DNA of 50,811 nt from an uncultured Pelagibacteraceae bacterium (GTDB lineage: Bacteria; Pseudomonadota; Alphaproteobacteria; Pelagibacterales; Pelagibacteraceae), in contig CACMDY010000003.1 of NCBI GenBank assembly GCA_902612605.1, forward strand, positions 105,253-156,063. Direction: 5' to 3'. Every line of letters begins with the position of its first letter. Within the stretch, counting starts at the first letter, position 1. Below, in pieces: positions 25,578 through 34,982 of the stretch. Made by a program: the position numbers and the translations under genes. The notes beneath the pieces are model-generated. The model had not been told where the DNA came from, ran no database searches, and saw only the letters and a program-made list of their open reading frames with translations.

Positions 25578-26837
25578 CTAATTTTCTAGAACCAGGTCTA
25601 AATATAAAGCTGCGCTCCATGAGAAATTATTTGCGCCCATAACTGATCCATCTTTGTAACTGTAATATTCATGAAAACCTTTTTCTTCAATTAATTCTAA
25701 AGTTTTTTTTTTGATTTCATTTGCATATTCTGGCTCTTTTTTAATAAGTCCTTGATAAATCAACCAATTACAATTTATCCATATTGGACCTCTCCAATAT
25801 CTTTTTTCTTCAAATGAAGGATGATTTGGTTTTATTGTTGAGAAATAGTAATTATCATTAATATTATGATTTTTTAAATTATTAATAATTTTTTTATTTA
25901 ATTGATCATTTTCTAAATTTGCAAATAAAGTAAAATAATTTGTTATTGATGGAACAACGATATTCAAATTAGTTTTTAAATCTTTTGAGACAAAATCATT
26001 AATATTATCATCGTATAATTTTAATATTTGATTTTCAGTTTTGGATACAAAATTATTTAAATCATCAAAATTTAAATCAAAATTTTTAGCTAAGCTAAGT
26101 AGATCTTTATTTGCTCTCAAAAATAAAGCATTAAATCCAACATCTACTACATTAAAATCAGAAATCTCATACAATTTATGTGGATCATACTGAACATCCC
26201 TAAATTGATCTCTTAAAGTTACATATCTATCATAATCAGTTTTTAAAGGTCTTTCATCAGAGTTTGAAACTTCAAGGTCTCTTCTTTTATAATTAAGGTC
26301 TTTATCTACTTTGATATTGCTCATTGGCTGATCCCAAATTGGTGAATTATCATACCCGCTCTCCCAAGGATGTAATATGGATACAAGGCCGGTTTTATTA
26401 GGATCTCTGAATTTTATGAACCAATCATGATAATTTTTAATTTTTTTTATTATATTTACAATTCTTGAATGTTGTTCATTACTAAGTTGATTTTTTTCAA
26501 CAATTTTTCTCAAAATACTGGCTAAAACTGGTGGCTGAGTAATTCCTGATGATGGAATATTTTTTCCACATTTCCAAGTCGTATGATTTGGAAAATAAGA
26601 AGTATCTTTATCATGAAAAAGAATGTGGGGTATCATACCATCATCCCACTGACCATTAAGCAAAGTTTCAATTTCTGTAATTGAAAAATCTAAATTAAAG
26701 TAAGAATAACCGAGCGCTATAAATGCTGAGTCCCAATTCCATTGAGCAGGATATAATTTGTTATTAGTAGGAAGTGTGTAACCGTTTTTTCTATTACCTA
26801 ATAATATTTTTTTTGCCTCTTCTACTTTATTAAGCAT
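25578..26837 (-). CDS. GH63/MGH1-like glycoside hydrolase
   Basis: The 419-aa protein has the (alpha/alpha)6-barrel features of GH63 mannosylglycerate/glucosylglycerate-hydrolase-like enzymes. These include YPAQWNWDSAFIALG near residue 35, GQWDDGMIPHILFH, and ESGYDNSPIWDQPM, which holds the likely catalytic Asp. The C-terminal EYYSYKDGSVMGANNFSWSAALYLDL is the usual general-base/-1 subsite region. No signal peptide is seen, so it should act in the cytoplasm on an imported glycoside. It is the last gene of the sugar ABC transporter operon, coupled by TAATG to the upstream permease gene. A compatible-solute glycoside (glucosylglycerol, glucosylglycerate or similar) is the likely substrate class. 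Confidence 0.8.
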   Translation of the reverse strand: MLNKVEEAKKILLGNRKNGYTLPTNNKLYPAQWNWDSAFIALGYSYFNLDFSITEIETLLNGQWDDGMIPHILFHDKDTSYFPNHTTWKCGKNIPSSGITQPPVLASILRKIVEKNQLSNEQHSRIVNIIKKIKNYHDWFIKFRDPNKTGLVSILHPWESGYDNSPIWDQPMSNIKVDKDLNYKRRDLEVSNSDERPLKTDYDRYVTLRDQFRDVQYDPHKLYEISDFNVVDVGFNALFLRANKDLLSLAKNFDLNFDDLNNFVSKTENQILKLYDDNINDFVSKDLKTNLNIVVPSITNYFTLFANLENDQLNKKIINNLKNHNINDNYYFSTIKPNHPSFEEKRYWRGPIWINCNWLIYQGLIKKEPEYANEIKKKTLELIEEKGFHEYYSYKDGSVMGANNFSWSAALYLDLVLEN

Positions 26838-28030
26838 TATCCTTTAACACTTCCTGCGGTAAGACCGCTTACTAAATATTTTTCAAAATAAACAAAAATT
26901 ATTAAAATAGGCAAAGTTACTACTACAGACCCTGCCATCAAATATTGTCTAGGTGTTTCAGCTCCAACATTCAGAAATTGAATAGCTCTTGATAATGTGA
27001 ACGTATTTGGCCGGTCTAAAAACATTAATGAAAATAAAAATTCATTCCAAGCTATCATAAATACATACAAAGCTACCGATGATATTGCAGGTAAACTTAG
27101 CGGAAGTATAATTTTAAAAATTATACCAAGCCAATTTTGACCATCTATTATCCCTGCTTCTTCTAATTCTTTTGGTATACTTTTAAAGTAACCTTGCAAC
27201 ATATATATTGCTACAGGTAAAGTCGTAGCTGTATAAACTATCAGTAAACCTTCAATAGAATTTCTCAAACCTAGTTGACTAAAAATTGTGTATAAAGGTA
27301 TCACTAAAACTATCGCTGGAAACAAATAAATTATCAATATGGATGTTGATAAAAAATTTTTTCCAAAGAAATTAAGTCTTGCAACCGCGTAAGCAGCTGG
27401 TATTGCAAATATTAATGTTATAATGACTGTGCCTAAGGAGACTATTGTGCTCGTTAGCATATATCTTCCAAAATTATAATCTTTGAACACTATAAAATAA
27501 GATTTGAACAACTCTGGCAATCCTTGTGCAAAGTTAATACTAAAGTCCAAAGGGTTCAATAATAATAATGCTTGTGTTTTAAAGCTTGTAACTAACATCA
27601 TGTAAAAAGGGAAAAGAATTACAAAAGAAAACAGCGTAATACCAAATAATGTTAAAAAATTAAAGAATAATTTTTGAGACAAATGATTTTTTGACAAAAA
27701 GTTTTTGTCGTAGTTTTTTATGTTATTGAAAAAAAATAATGAAATAAAGAATATGCCAAAACTGTACCAAATAGGTAAATTTATAGAAATAAAATAATCA
27801 AAGATAGAAAATAAAAGTGCAAGTGTAGTAATTTTTATATTTAAATTAAATTTTTTTCCAATTAAAAGATTTATTACACATAGGACTATTCCAAAGGTAA
27901 ATAATTTATTAAAATTAAAATTTGTTAATTCAATTCCTTGTAATGTAACTAAGATTTTCCAAATACAAATTAATGAAAACAAAAATAAAGACGAGATAAG
28001 GCAATAAGTAAATATATTTTTAATTTTCAT
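26837..28030 (-). CDS. MalG-type ABC transporter permease with N-terminal extension
   Basis: The 397-aa protein ends in a MalG-type permease domain. The EAA loop is ELEEAGIIDGQNWLGIIFKI, and the C-terminal ends VSGLTAGSVKG. The family is normally about 275 aa. The extra roughly 120 N-terminal residues contain about four hydrophobic segments (for example CLISSLFLFSLICIWKI and TTLALLFSIFDYFIS). The start overlaps the upstream permease gene by 11 bp. It is the inner-membrane partner of the MalF-type permease and should pair with the MalK-type ATPase. The extension's role is unknown. Confidence 0.88.
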   Translation of the reverse strand: MKIKNIFTYCLISSLFLFSLICIWKILVTLQGIELTNFNFNKLFTFGIVLCVINLLIGKKFNLNIKITTLALLFSIFDYFISINLPIWYSFGIFFISLFFFNNIKNYDKNFLSKNHLSQKLFFNFLTLFGITLFSFVILFPFYMMLVTSFKTQALLLLNPLDFSINFAQGLPELFKSYFIVFKDYNFGRYMLTSTIVSLGTVIITLIFAIPAAYAVARLNFFGKNFLSTSILIIYLFPAIVLVIPLYTIFSQLGLRNSIEGLLIVYTATTLPVAIYMLQGYFKSIPKELEEAGIIDGQNWLGIIFKIILPLSLPAISSVALYVFMIAWNEFLFSLMFLDRPNTFTLSRAIQFLNVGAETPRQYLMAGSVVVTLPILIIFVYFEKYLVSGLTAGSVKG

Positions 28031-29279
28031 CAGCCCTTTTTCCTAAAAGTTTAAAATAAATAAACATAAAAATTAATAGAAACGCTACAATCACAATAGA
28101 AACTGCAGAACCCATACCTATATCCCCAATTGAAAAACCTTGTTGATATACATTTATTGGCAATGTTCTTGTGCCTGATGCCCCACCAGTGAGTAAGAAG
28201 ATGTCTTCAAATTTATTAAAATTCCAAATAAATCTAATCATAAATAAAATTGAAATCACTGCTAATATCTGGGGCAAAGTAATATTAAGAAATTTTTGGA
28301 TAGGATTTGCACCATCAACATCAGCTGCTTCATACAACTCTTTTGGAACTGCTTGAAGACGAGCAAGAATAAATAAAAATGCTAGAGGAAAATATCTCCA
28401 AATTTCAAAAATAATTACAGTCGTTAATGCTAATCTTAATTTAAAATCAAAACCAAGTATGTTTAAAGTTACGTATTTTTGCCCTAATAAATTTATTGGT
28501 CCATCAATAATTTGATAATTAATTAATAAATTATTTAAAGTTCCACTTGTTGGATCAAGTAAAAGTTCCCAGGTATAAGCAAGAGCAACTACTGGTGCAA
28601 CATAAGGAAACAACAAGACACTTCTCATAAATGTTCTTCCAAAAAATTTTTGATTTACCATTTGTGCTGCCAAAATTCCAAAAACTATTGCACCTATGGT
28701 TCCAAAAAAAGTGTAATAAAAAGTTGTTGATAATAGATCTATAAAAGCTTTGTCTTTAATTACTTTTTTGAAATTATTTAATGTAAATTCATAAGTTAAT
28801 AATATATTTTGTGACTTACCTGATAGTTTAGGCTTATAAGATTTTAGTTCCTTCTTGGAAATTTCTTGATTATTAATATTTTGAAATACTATTTCTAAAT
28901 TTTCTCGATATTTTTTTGGCCAATTACCTAACTCACACTTAAGTAAATTTGATATAAATTGACATTTATTATTTAAACTTATTGGTTCGATATCATCTGG
29001 ATATTTATCTTTAAATTTTACATTAGTAATTTCTTGTGTAAGAGAACTATTTCTTAATTTATAAATTACTTTTATTTGATTTGGATTATCATTAATTGAT
29101 TTTACTAATTTTTTTGCTCTTGGTTCAGGAATTCTTAAATCTTTAAGTTCTACATTTTTAAAACTTATCCAAATATTAGAAAATATTGGAAATAATATTA
29201 TAGAAAATACCAAAAAAACTGATGGTAATATTAAAAGATAAGCTGTTCTTTTTTCAATTTTTGCAAGTTTTGAACTCAT
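28020..29279 (-). CDS. MalF-type ABC transporter permease with large periplasmic insert
   Basis: The 419-aa protein has a first helix (LILPSVFLVFSIILFPIF) and then about 150 residues before the usual second helix (LSTTFYYTFFGTIGAIVFGI). The insert includes two cysteines ten residues apart (NKCQFISNLLKCELGN), and its strand pattern resembles a DUF11-type Ig-like domain. The remainder is a normal permease core with EAA motif ELYEAADVDGANPIQKFLNI. Typical homologs are about 290 aa, although some MalF proteins also have a large P2 loop. The start ATG (29277-29279) lies directly after the terminator hairpin of the binding-protein gene. Confidence 0.88.
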   Translation of the reverse strand: MSSKLAKIEKRTAYLLILPSVFLVFSIILFPIFSNIWISFKNVELKDLRIPEPRAKKLVKSINDNPNQIKVIYKLRNSSLTQEITNVKFKDKYPDDIEPISLNNKCQFISNLLKCELGNWPKKYRENLEIVFQNINNQEISKKELKSYKPKLSGKSQNILLTYEFTLNNFKKVIKDKAFIDLLSTTFYYTFFGTIGAIVFGILAAQMVNQKFFGRTFMRSVLLFPYVAPVVALAYTWELLLDPTSGTLNNLLINYQIIDGPINLLGQKYVTLNILGFDFKLRLALTTVIIFEIWRYFPLAFLFILARLQAVPKELYEAADVDGANPIQKFLNITLPQILAVISILFMIRFIWNFNKFEDIFLLTGGASGTRTLPINVYQQGFSIGDIGMGSAVSIVIVAFLLIFMFIYFKLLGKRADEN

Positions 29280-29280
29280 A

Positions 29281-29316
29281 AAAAAAAGCGGATAATTAAT
29301 ATTACCCGCTTTTTTT
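29281..29316 (-). terminator. Intrinsic terminator after the sugar-type binding protein gene
   Basis: Read on the minus strand, an A-rich arm and AAGCGG are followed by a loop and CCGCTTTTTTTT. The stem is about 11 bp including the A/T arms, with the T-run on the downstream side. It sits between the binding-protein gene stop (29331) and the permease start (29279), immediately before the permease start codon. It probably lets most transcripts stop after the binding-protein gene while some continue. Confidence 0.75.
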
Positions 29317-29330
29317 AATTTTTTAAATTA

Positions 29331-30659
29331 CTAGAAGCTAGCTAGCACAGTATTAATTTCATCTACTGCTTCATCTAACGTCAATTGATCGTCAATATAT
29401 TGTCTAGTGATTCTATTTATAAACTTATTGTTAATAATTTTAGATGCTCTAGATAGTTCACCTTCTTTTACTCCCCATCTGTTAGCAGTATCTAAACCAG
29501 CAACAATGTTATTTATTACATCTGCAGAATATAGATCTGTTAAAGGAGCTTTTCTATCAACTCCAACAGGTAGTTTACTCCAAGCAGTTGTAAATGCATT
29601 TGGATCACTTGCATTACCTCTTCTTACAGGGAACTTACCTTCTGGTGCTATCGATAAAGTACTTGTGTATCCTTCATCCATTGAATAAAGAATAAACTGC
29701 TTAGCTTCATCAGTATCTGCATCTGCAGTTATGCCAAAATATCTAACATCTGCCCAAGCAGCACCTTTTACATTATTTGGTCCACTAAAATTAGTTATAA
29801 AACCAGTTTTAGATGCTAATTCAGGTGACGTAGGATCACTATTAATTGTTGGTGGAGCTGAGTCTCTTAAACCAGCTAATTCATCCATGATAAATGGTGA
29901 CCATATTATCATTGGAGTTTTGCCAGCAAAATAAAGTTCTCTTGATTGTTTCCAATAAAGTTCTCCTGGAGGGCTAGCTTTAGCTAATTTTTTATAAAAC
30001 TGTAAAGAATTTTTTAAAGCTCTTCCTTGTTTTTTTGTTCCACCTTTTTTTACAATGTTTACTCCATTTGCAAGCAGAACATGTTCCAAAACCTGACTCA
30101 TAAAGTTTTCGTCAGTTTTAGTTGCCGCAACAAATCCGAACATCTCATTGCTAGATAAAGCATCAATTGCTTTCTCTATGTTTGCATAAGTTGTTGGTGG
30201 TTCTAAACCAGCAGCTGCAAATAAATCTTTTCTGTAAACGACCATTTGAGTCCAGCCATCTACTGGCACAGCTGCTATTTTGCCGCCTTTTTTAGCCATC
30301 TTTAAAGCACCAGGAGCAAAAGTTTTCTTTCCAAGTGAATTAACGACATCGTTATTTGCATCAACATCCAATATTCCTGCTTCAGCCCACGGCAATACAT
30401 ATTGAAGTGTATGATAAATTACATCAGGAAGATCTCCCGCTGCTGCTGCTGCAGTAGCTCTTGTTCCTAAATCTTTTTCATCAATCGGGATAACTTCAAC
30501 TCCAATTCCAGTTTTAGCTTCAAAAGCTTTCGCCATTTCTTCTTGCTTAGCCATCCTTGCTGGTTGAGTTTCTGTCGTCCAGAATTTGATATCTGCAAAT
30601 GCAATTGAATTAAAAACAAAAGCTATTGCAGAGATTGTTATTAATATATTTTTAAACAT
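29331..30659 (-). CDS. Carbohydrate-type ABC transporter substrate-binding protein
   Basis: The 442-aa protein has a typical signal peptide (positively charged start, hydrophobic core to FNSIAFA, cleavage near residue 22). The mature region begins DIKFWTTETQPARM, the family-1 extracellular solute-binding fold. It also includes AAGDLPDVIYHTLQYV and DGWTQMVVYRKDLF, typical of sugar or polyol-binding proteins. It is less Lys/Asn/Ile-rich and more Ala-rich than its neighbours, as expected for an abundant periplasmic protein. The ligand is not known. Downstream permeases, MalK-type ATPase and a GH63-like hydrolase suggest a glycoside. AGAGGGGAAT upstream is a strong ribosome site. Confidence 0.9.
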   Translation of the reverse strand: MFKNILITISAIAFVFNSIAFADIKFWTTETQPARMAKQEEMAKAFEAKTGIGVEVIPIDEKDLGTRATAAAAAGDLPDVIYHTLQYVLPWAEAGILDVDANNDVVNSLGKKTFAPGALKMAKKGGKIAAVPVDGWTQMVVYRKDLFAAAGLEPPTTYANIEKAIDALSSNEMFGFVAATKTDENFMSQVLEHVLLANGVNIVKKGGTKKQGRALKNSLQFYKKLAKASPPGELYWKQSRELYFAGKTPMIIWSPFIMDELAGLRDSAPPTINSDPTSPELASKTGFITNFSGPNNVKGAAWADVRYFGITADADTDEAKQFILYSMDEGYTSTLSIAPEGKFPVRRGNASDPNAFTTAWSKLPVGVDRKAPLTDLYSADVINNIVAGLDTANRWGVKEGELSRASKIINNKFINRITRQYIDDQLTLDEAVDEINTVLASF

Positions 30660-30771
30660 ATATTCCCCTCTTTTTTCATGTTTTTTAAAGTTATTTAAAA
30701 ATTAACACATAATGAACATTTAAAAGAAGAATAACAAGTATGTAAATTACACAATACTACCTGAGATTGAT

Positions 30772-31857
30772 TTAGGAATTTTTAAAAGAAATACCTTTAT
30801 TATCAAATAAATGGCAACGATATGGGTCAAAACCTATTTTAACAGTATCACCTACCTTAATATTTGTGTCTCCATCAGTTTGTACAACAAGAGGATCTCC
30901 CTCTTTTTCTAAATATAAATATGTTCCTGATCCTAATTTTTCTACGACAAAGACTTTACTTTCCCATAATGAGTCTGTTTTAGCGTTTAAAATCAAGTGC
31001 TCTGGTCTTATCCCAATTTTTATACTGTCTCCTTCTTGAGTATTTTCGGAAATTTTTGGTACATTTAACTTTCCAGTCCCCATGATATCTACCTCTGAAC
31101 TTTTTGAACTTTTGCTTAAAATTTTACTATCTATAAAATTCATTTTTGGAGATCCGATAAAACCTCCAACAAATAAATTATCTGGGTTATTATACAAGTT
31201 CATTGGTGATCCCTTTTGAGAAACTATACCTTGATCCAATACAACAATATCATTTGCAAGTGTCATGGCTTCAGTCTGATCATGAGTTACATAGATCATG
31301 GTAGCATTCAGTTGATCATGTAATTTAGCTAATTCTACCCTCATTTGGACTCTTAATGCTGCGTCTAAGTTAGATAATGGTTCATCAAATAAAAAAACTT
31401 TTGGTTTTCTTGTAATTGCTCTACCTATTGCCACCCTTTGACGTTGTCCTCCAGATAATTGTTTGGGTTTTCTCTCAAGATACTCTTCTATTTGTAGAAT
31501 TTTAGCAGCCTCCATTACTCTTTGCTCTATCTCTTCTTTTGATTTTTTTTCAATTTTTAAACCAAAAGCCATATTATCAAATACAGTCATATGAGGATAA
31601 AGAGCATAAGATTGAAATACCATTGCAATATTTCTTTCTTTAGGTGGTAGATCATTTACAACTTTATCATCAATAGATATTGTACCTGAATTAATTTCCT
31701 CTAAACCAGCAATCATTCTTAAGATTGTTGATTTACCACATCCGCTTGGGCCTACAAGAACTGTGAAAGATTCACTTTTTATATCAAGAGAAACATCTTT
31801 GATCACATGTGTGTCACCAAAAAACTTGTTTACTTTATCTATTTTAATACTTGCCAT
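30772..31857 (-). CDS. MalK/UgpC-type ABC transporter ATPase
   Basis: The 361-aa protein is a carbohydrate-type ATPase. The Walker A motif is GPSGCGKST (36-44), the signature LSGGQ is at 134-138, and Walker B is VFLFDE (154-159). The switch region is YVTHDQTEAMTLA. A C-terminal TOBE/OB-type domain begins near residue 240 (GIRPEHLIL). It powers the transporter with the MalF- and MalG-type permeases. It ends about 110 bp upstream of the binding-protein gene start and begins 2 bp after the gpsA-like gene ends. Confidence 0.93.
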   Translation of the reverse strand: MASIKIDKVNKFFGDTHVIKDVSLDIKSESFTVLVGPSGCGKSTILRMIAGLEEINSGTISIDDKVVNDLPPKERNIAMVFQSYALYPHMTVFDNMAFGLKIEKKSKEEIEQRVMEAAKILQIEEYLERKPKQLSGGQRQRVAIGRAITRKPKVFLFDEPLSNLDAALRVQMRVELAKLHDQLNATMIYVTHDQTEAMTLANDIVVLDQGIVSQKGSPMNLYNNPDNLFVGGFIGSPKMNFIDSKILSKSSKSSEVDIMGTGKLNVPKISENTQEGDSIKIGIRPEHLILNAKTDSLWESKVFVVEKLGSGTYLYLEKEGDPLVVQTDGDTNIKVGDTVKIGFDPYRCHLFDNKGISFKNS

Positions 31858-31859
31858 TT

Positions 31860-32819
31860 TTAATTTAATATTAATTTTTTATTTTTAATTATAGATTTAA
31901 TTAATTTTGTCATCAAAGGGATTTTTTTTTGTTGAATTTTTTTTATCACAAATGGAGCAATTTCTCTTGCAAGTTGCTCTCCCTCTACAGTTTCATTGGG
32001 CATAAATTTTCTTTTAGCATTTTTAAATGTATAGCCTTGCCCTAAGTAACTTCCCATTTTACTATTTCTACCTCCAGCAGCACTGACGTATAGATCTCCA
32101 ACTCCAGCCAATCCAAGAACAGTCTCAATTTTTCCCTTAAAATATTTAGTAATATATATCATCTCATTTATGGATTTTTTGAATAAACTTGAAGACATAT
32201 TTAAACTATCTCCAGCCCCAATAATCATTGAATAAATATTTTTAATTGAAGAACAGATCTCAACTCCGATAACATCTTTCGAAGTTTCGGTTAAATAGTA
32301 TTTTGTAGTTATCATATTACAAATTTTTTTTGCGGTTTTGATATTTTTATTAGCAACAATCACACTTGTTTGTTTTTTATTTGAAAGTTCTTTTGCTAAG
32401 CAAGGTCCTTTTAAAACTGAAACATTTATATTTTTATTATTTTTCTTTATATCCTCTGAAATAGTAAAAATTTTCTGTTTTTTTTTTTCATACTTTAAAC
32501 CTTTGGTAAGAATAAGAATTGGACTTTTGATGTTTGATTTTTTAAATTCTTTACTAATAAAATTTATTCCCGATAAACTTAACGCAACAACGACTAAATC
32601 AAATTTATTCTTTAACAAATGAGTTGAATATTTTTTGTATTTTAGTTTATTGGGTAAATTTATTTTTAAACTAGAATGATATTTCTTTTTCGAAGACAAA
32701 TTTTTAATAAAATTTTTATTGTAAGGCTCTGTGATAGTTACCTCATTTTTATTATCTATACATGGAAAAGTAAAAGCAGATCCCATTGCGCCACCGCCTA
32801 TTATTAGAATTTTTTTCAT
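31860..32819 (-). CDS. gpsA: Glycerol-3-phosphate dehydrogenase (GpsA)-like
   Basis: The 319-aa protein is a divergent GpsA. It has an NAD(P)-binding GGGAMGSAFTFP start, the GPCLAKEL segment (usual GPSFAxE), the catalytic-lysine region EICSSIKNIYSMIIGAGDSL, and LAGVGDLYVSAAGGRNSKMG, close to the GLAGLGDL block. It is very Lys/Ile/Asn rich and shorter than typical (about 330-340 aa). GpsA reversibly links dihydroxyacetone phosphate and sn-glycerol 3-phosphate. It sits between tmoW and malK in one continuous minus-strand run. If the transporter imports glycerol-glycosides, this enzyme could handle the glycerol part after phosphorylation. That is an inference. It may also be the only gpsA for lipids. 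Confidence 0.82.
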   Translation of the reverse strand: MKKILIIGGGAMGSAFTFPCIDNKNEVTITEPYNKNFIKNLSSKKKYHSSLKINLPNKLKYKKYSTHLLKNKFDLVVVALSLSGINFISKEFKKSNIKSPILILTKGLKYEKKKQKIFTISEDIKKNNKNINVSVLKGPCLAKELSNKKQTSVIVANKNIKTAKKICNMITTKYYLTETSKDVIGVEICSSIKNIYSMIIGAGDSLNMSSSLFKKSINEMIYITKYFKGKIETVLGLAGVGDLYVSAAGGRNSKMGSYLGQGYTFKNAKRKFMPNETVEGEQLAREIAPFVIKKIQQKKIPLMTKLIKSIIKNKKLILN

Positions 32820-32825
32820 TTAAGC

Positions 32826-34979
32826 TTAAGCAATTCCTAGATGTTTTTTTCTTTTTTCTACCCAAGTTCTTATCAAATTGTCAAAGATTAAACCTATAAA
32901 AGCTACACAAATACCTAAAGTTAATCCAATACCAGCACCATTTTTATCTGATAAAGCTTTTAAAATATATTGTCCTAAATCCTCTGTGCCTATAAATGCC
33001 CCTATAATTACCATAAATAATGCAAACACTATTGTTTGATTTATACCAAGCATCATATGAGGGAATGCTAAAGGAAATTCAATTTTTGTTAATCTTTGAA
33101 ATTTATTTACACCAGACATCGTCGCTGCATCATGTAAACCTGCTGGAACACTTCTAAGTCCCTCAATTGTGTATCTTGTTGCTGGTATAGTTGCATAAAC
33201 AATGACAGCAATAAGAACAGAAGTGTCAGTTATTCCAAAAAGCATCATAACAGGAATAAGATAAACAAATGATGGAAATGTTTGAAATATATCACATACC
33301 CCTAACATAAATTTTGCGGAATGTTTATTTTGAAAACATAATGTGCCAACCGTAAAACCAATTATACATGAGACAATTACCCCAAATGTTGCCATGTAAG
33401 CCGTTACTAAGGCTCTATCCCACCAAGGGCTTAGAGCTATGAATAATGTCAAACCACAAATTACTAATGCAGATTTAATTCCACCAATTAAATAGCCTGC
33501 ACCAACAACTAGAACTAATGTAGCAACAGCTGGCATCCTTAAATACAAAGCCCTCATTGGTTGTAACACTTCTTGAATTAACCATGTATTAAATGCTTTT
33601 ATATAAACAAAGAAGGTATCAAAAATCCAATCGACACCTTTATTCCAAAAATCAGCAGTTGATATTCCTTTATTGTGTGGAACTTCAAATAAATAATTGT
33701 AACCACCTTTAAAATAAACAGATCCAAAGTAAGCGAGTAAAATTCCAATTATGACTGTAATACTAAAAAATAATAAATTTTTATTTCTTTGAAAAAAATT
33801 CAAATTGCCAAAATAATCGACTTGCTTGTTTGCCCATGCTAATGACATTTTGTCTAATAAAATTGCAATTAGACTAATACAAAGACCAGCTTCTAATGCT
33901 AATCCGATATTAAGCTGATTTAGTGCTAGCAATAAATTAAAACCTAGACCTTTCGCTCCAATGAAGGCTGAAATAACAGCCATAGAAAAGCACACCATGA
34001 TAACCTGGTTTACGCCAATTAAAATATCTCGTCTGGCCGTTGGAATTAGCACTTTAGACATTAGTTGCCAATTATTACAACCACTCATTCTTCCAGCTTC
34101 AATTACTTCTGGAGGAATAGCTCTCAATCCTAGTAAAGTGAGTAATATCATGGGTGGAACAGCAACAACCATAGTTATAATTACTGCAGCGTGGTCACCG
34201 ACTCCAAAAAGAACAAGTGCAGGAACTAATACTGCATATTGTGGCATTGTTTGCATAACTAATAGAATTGGATATAGAGCTTTTTCTACACGTTTACTTT
34301 TATAAGCTGCAATACCTAAACTTAACCCAAATATAAAAGATAGAGGCGCAGCAACTAAAATAAAAGAGAGTGTTTGCATCGATGGTTTCCATTGTCCAAA
34401 TATAGAAATGTAAACCATTGTTAAACCGGCAAATAAAGCTAGTCCAATACCACTTAATTTATAAGCAAGTATTGCAAAACCAGCTGCAACTATTGTCCAA
34501 GGTAGACCTGGTAACTCTGCCCAAGGGTTCGCATCGATCCAATCCCAACTTGTAAAGGCAACAATTGTTTCAAGTCCACCTAATAGAATTTCTCTAATTA
34601 ATTCTATTAAAAAGGTCATGAAAGCTGTTAAATTTCTGCTAATTTGCAAAACTAATGGTCTGGTTTTAAATTCTTGAGTGTCCTCATTCCAAAACTCCAT
34701 TGGCATCCACTCATTCATTAAGAAAAACAAGGAGTCATTTATCCATATTGGCAACCATCCAAGTAATGGAGGAAGTCGCCAGAAAACATCAAAGGCGTAA
34801 TATCTTACTTCTTTGCCTAAAAATATATAACTACTTTGATTAGGGTCTTTTACGAATTCAGCTTGGCCTCTAATGAATTTATATGTTTCTGGAACATCAA
34901 TAGCAAAACAAAGAGCAAAGAAAACAATTAATAGAAATAACCACTGAAATATTTTTGGATATTTTTTTAAAAATTCCAT
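32826..34979 (-). CDS. tmoW: TMAO ABC transporter permease, two fused domains
   Basis: The 717-aa protein contains two ABC permease domains of the ProW/OpuAB type. The first (about 200-390) carries GLRAIPPEVIEAGRMSGCNNWQ and the second (about 510-700) carries GLRSVPAGLHDAATMSGVNKFQ, both matching the EAA loop. A 180-residue N-terminal region has extra hydrophobic segments. Fused double permeases are known for the TmoXWV transporters. It starts 3 bp after tmoV ends and is followed 6 bp later by the gpsA-like gene. A choline/glycine betaine role is the alternative, but tmoX and tdm nearby favour TMAO. Confidence 0.88.
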   Translation of the reverse strand: MEFLKKYPKIFQWLFLLIVFFALCFAIDVPETYKFIRGQAEFVKDPNQSSYIFLGKEVRYYAFDVFWRLPPLLGWLPIWINDSLFFLMNEWMPMEFWNEDTQEFKTRPLVLQISRNLTAFMTFLIELIREILLGGLETIVAFTSWDWIDANPWAELPGLPWTIVAAGFAILAYKLSGIGLALFAGLTMVYISIFGQWKPSMQTLSFILVAAPLSFIFGLSLGIAAYKSKRVEKALYPILLVMQTMPQYAVLVPALVLFGVGDHAAVIITMVVAVPPMILLTLLGLRAIPPEVIEAGRMSGCNNWQLMSKVLIPTARRDILIGVNQVIMVCFSMAVISAFIGAKGLGFNLLLALNQLNIGLALEAGLCISLIAILLDKMSLAWANKQVDYFGNLNFFQRNKNLLFFSITVIIGILLAYFGSVYFKGGYNYLFEVPHNKGISTADFWNKGVDWIFDTFFVYIKAFNTWLIQEVLQPMRALYLRMPAVATLVLVVGAGYLIGGIKSALVICGLTLFIALSPWWDRALVTAYMATFGVIVSCIIGFTVGTLCFQNKHSAKFMLGVCDIFQTFPSFVYLIPVMMLFGITDTSVLIAVIVYATIPATRYTIEGLRSVPAGLHDAATMSGVNKFQRLTKIEFPLAFPHMMLGINQTIVFALFMVIIGAFIGTEDLGQYILKALSDKNGAGIGLTLGICVAFIGLIFDNLIRTWVEKRKKHLGIA

Positions 34980-34982
34980 AAT

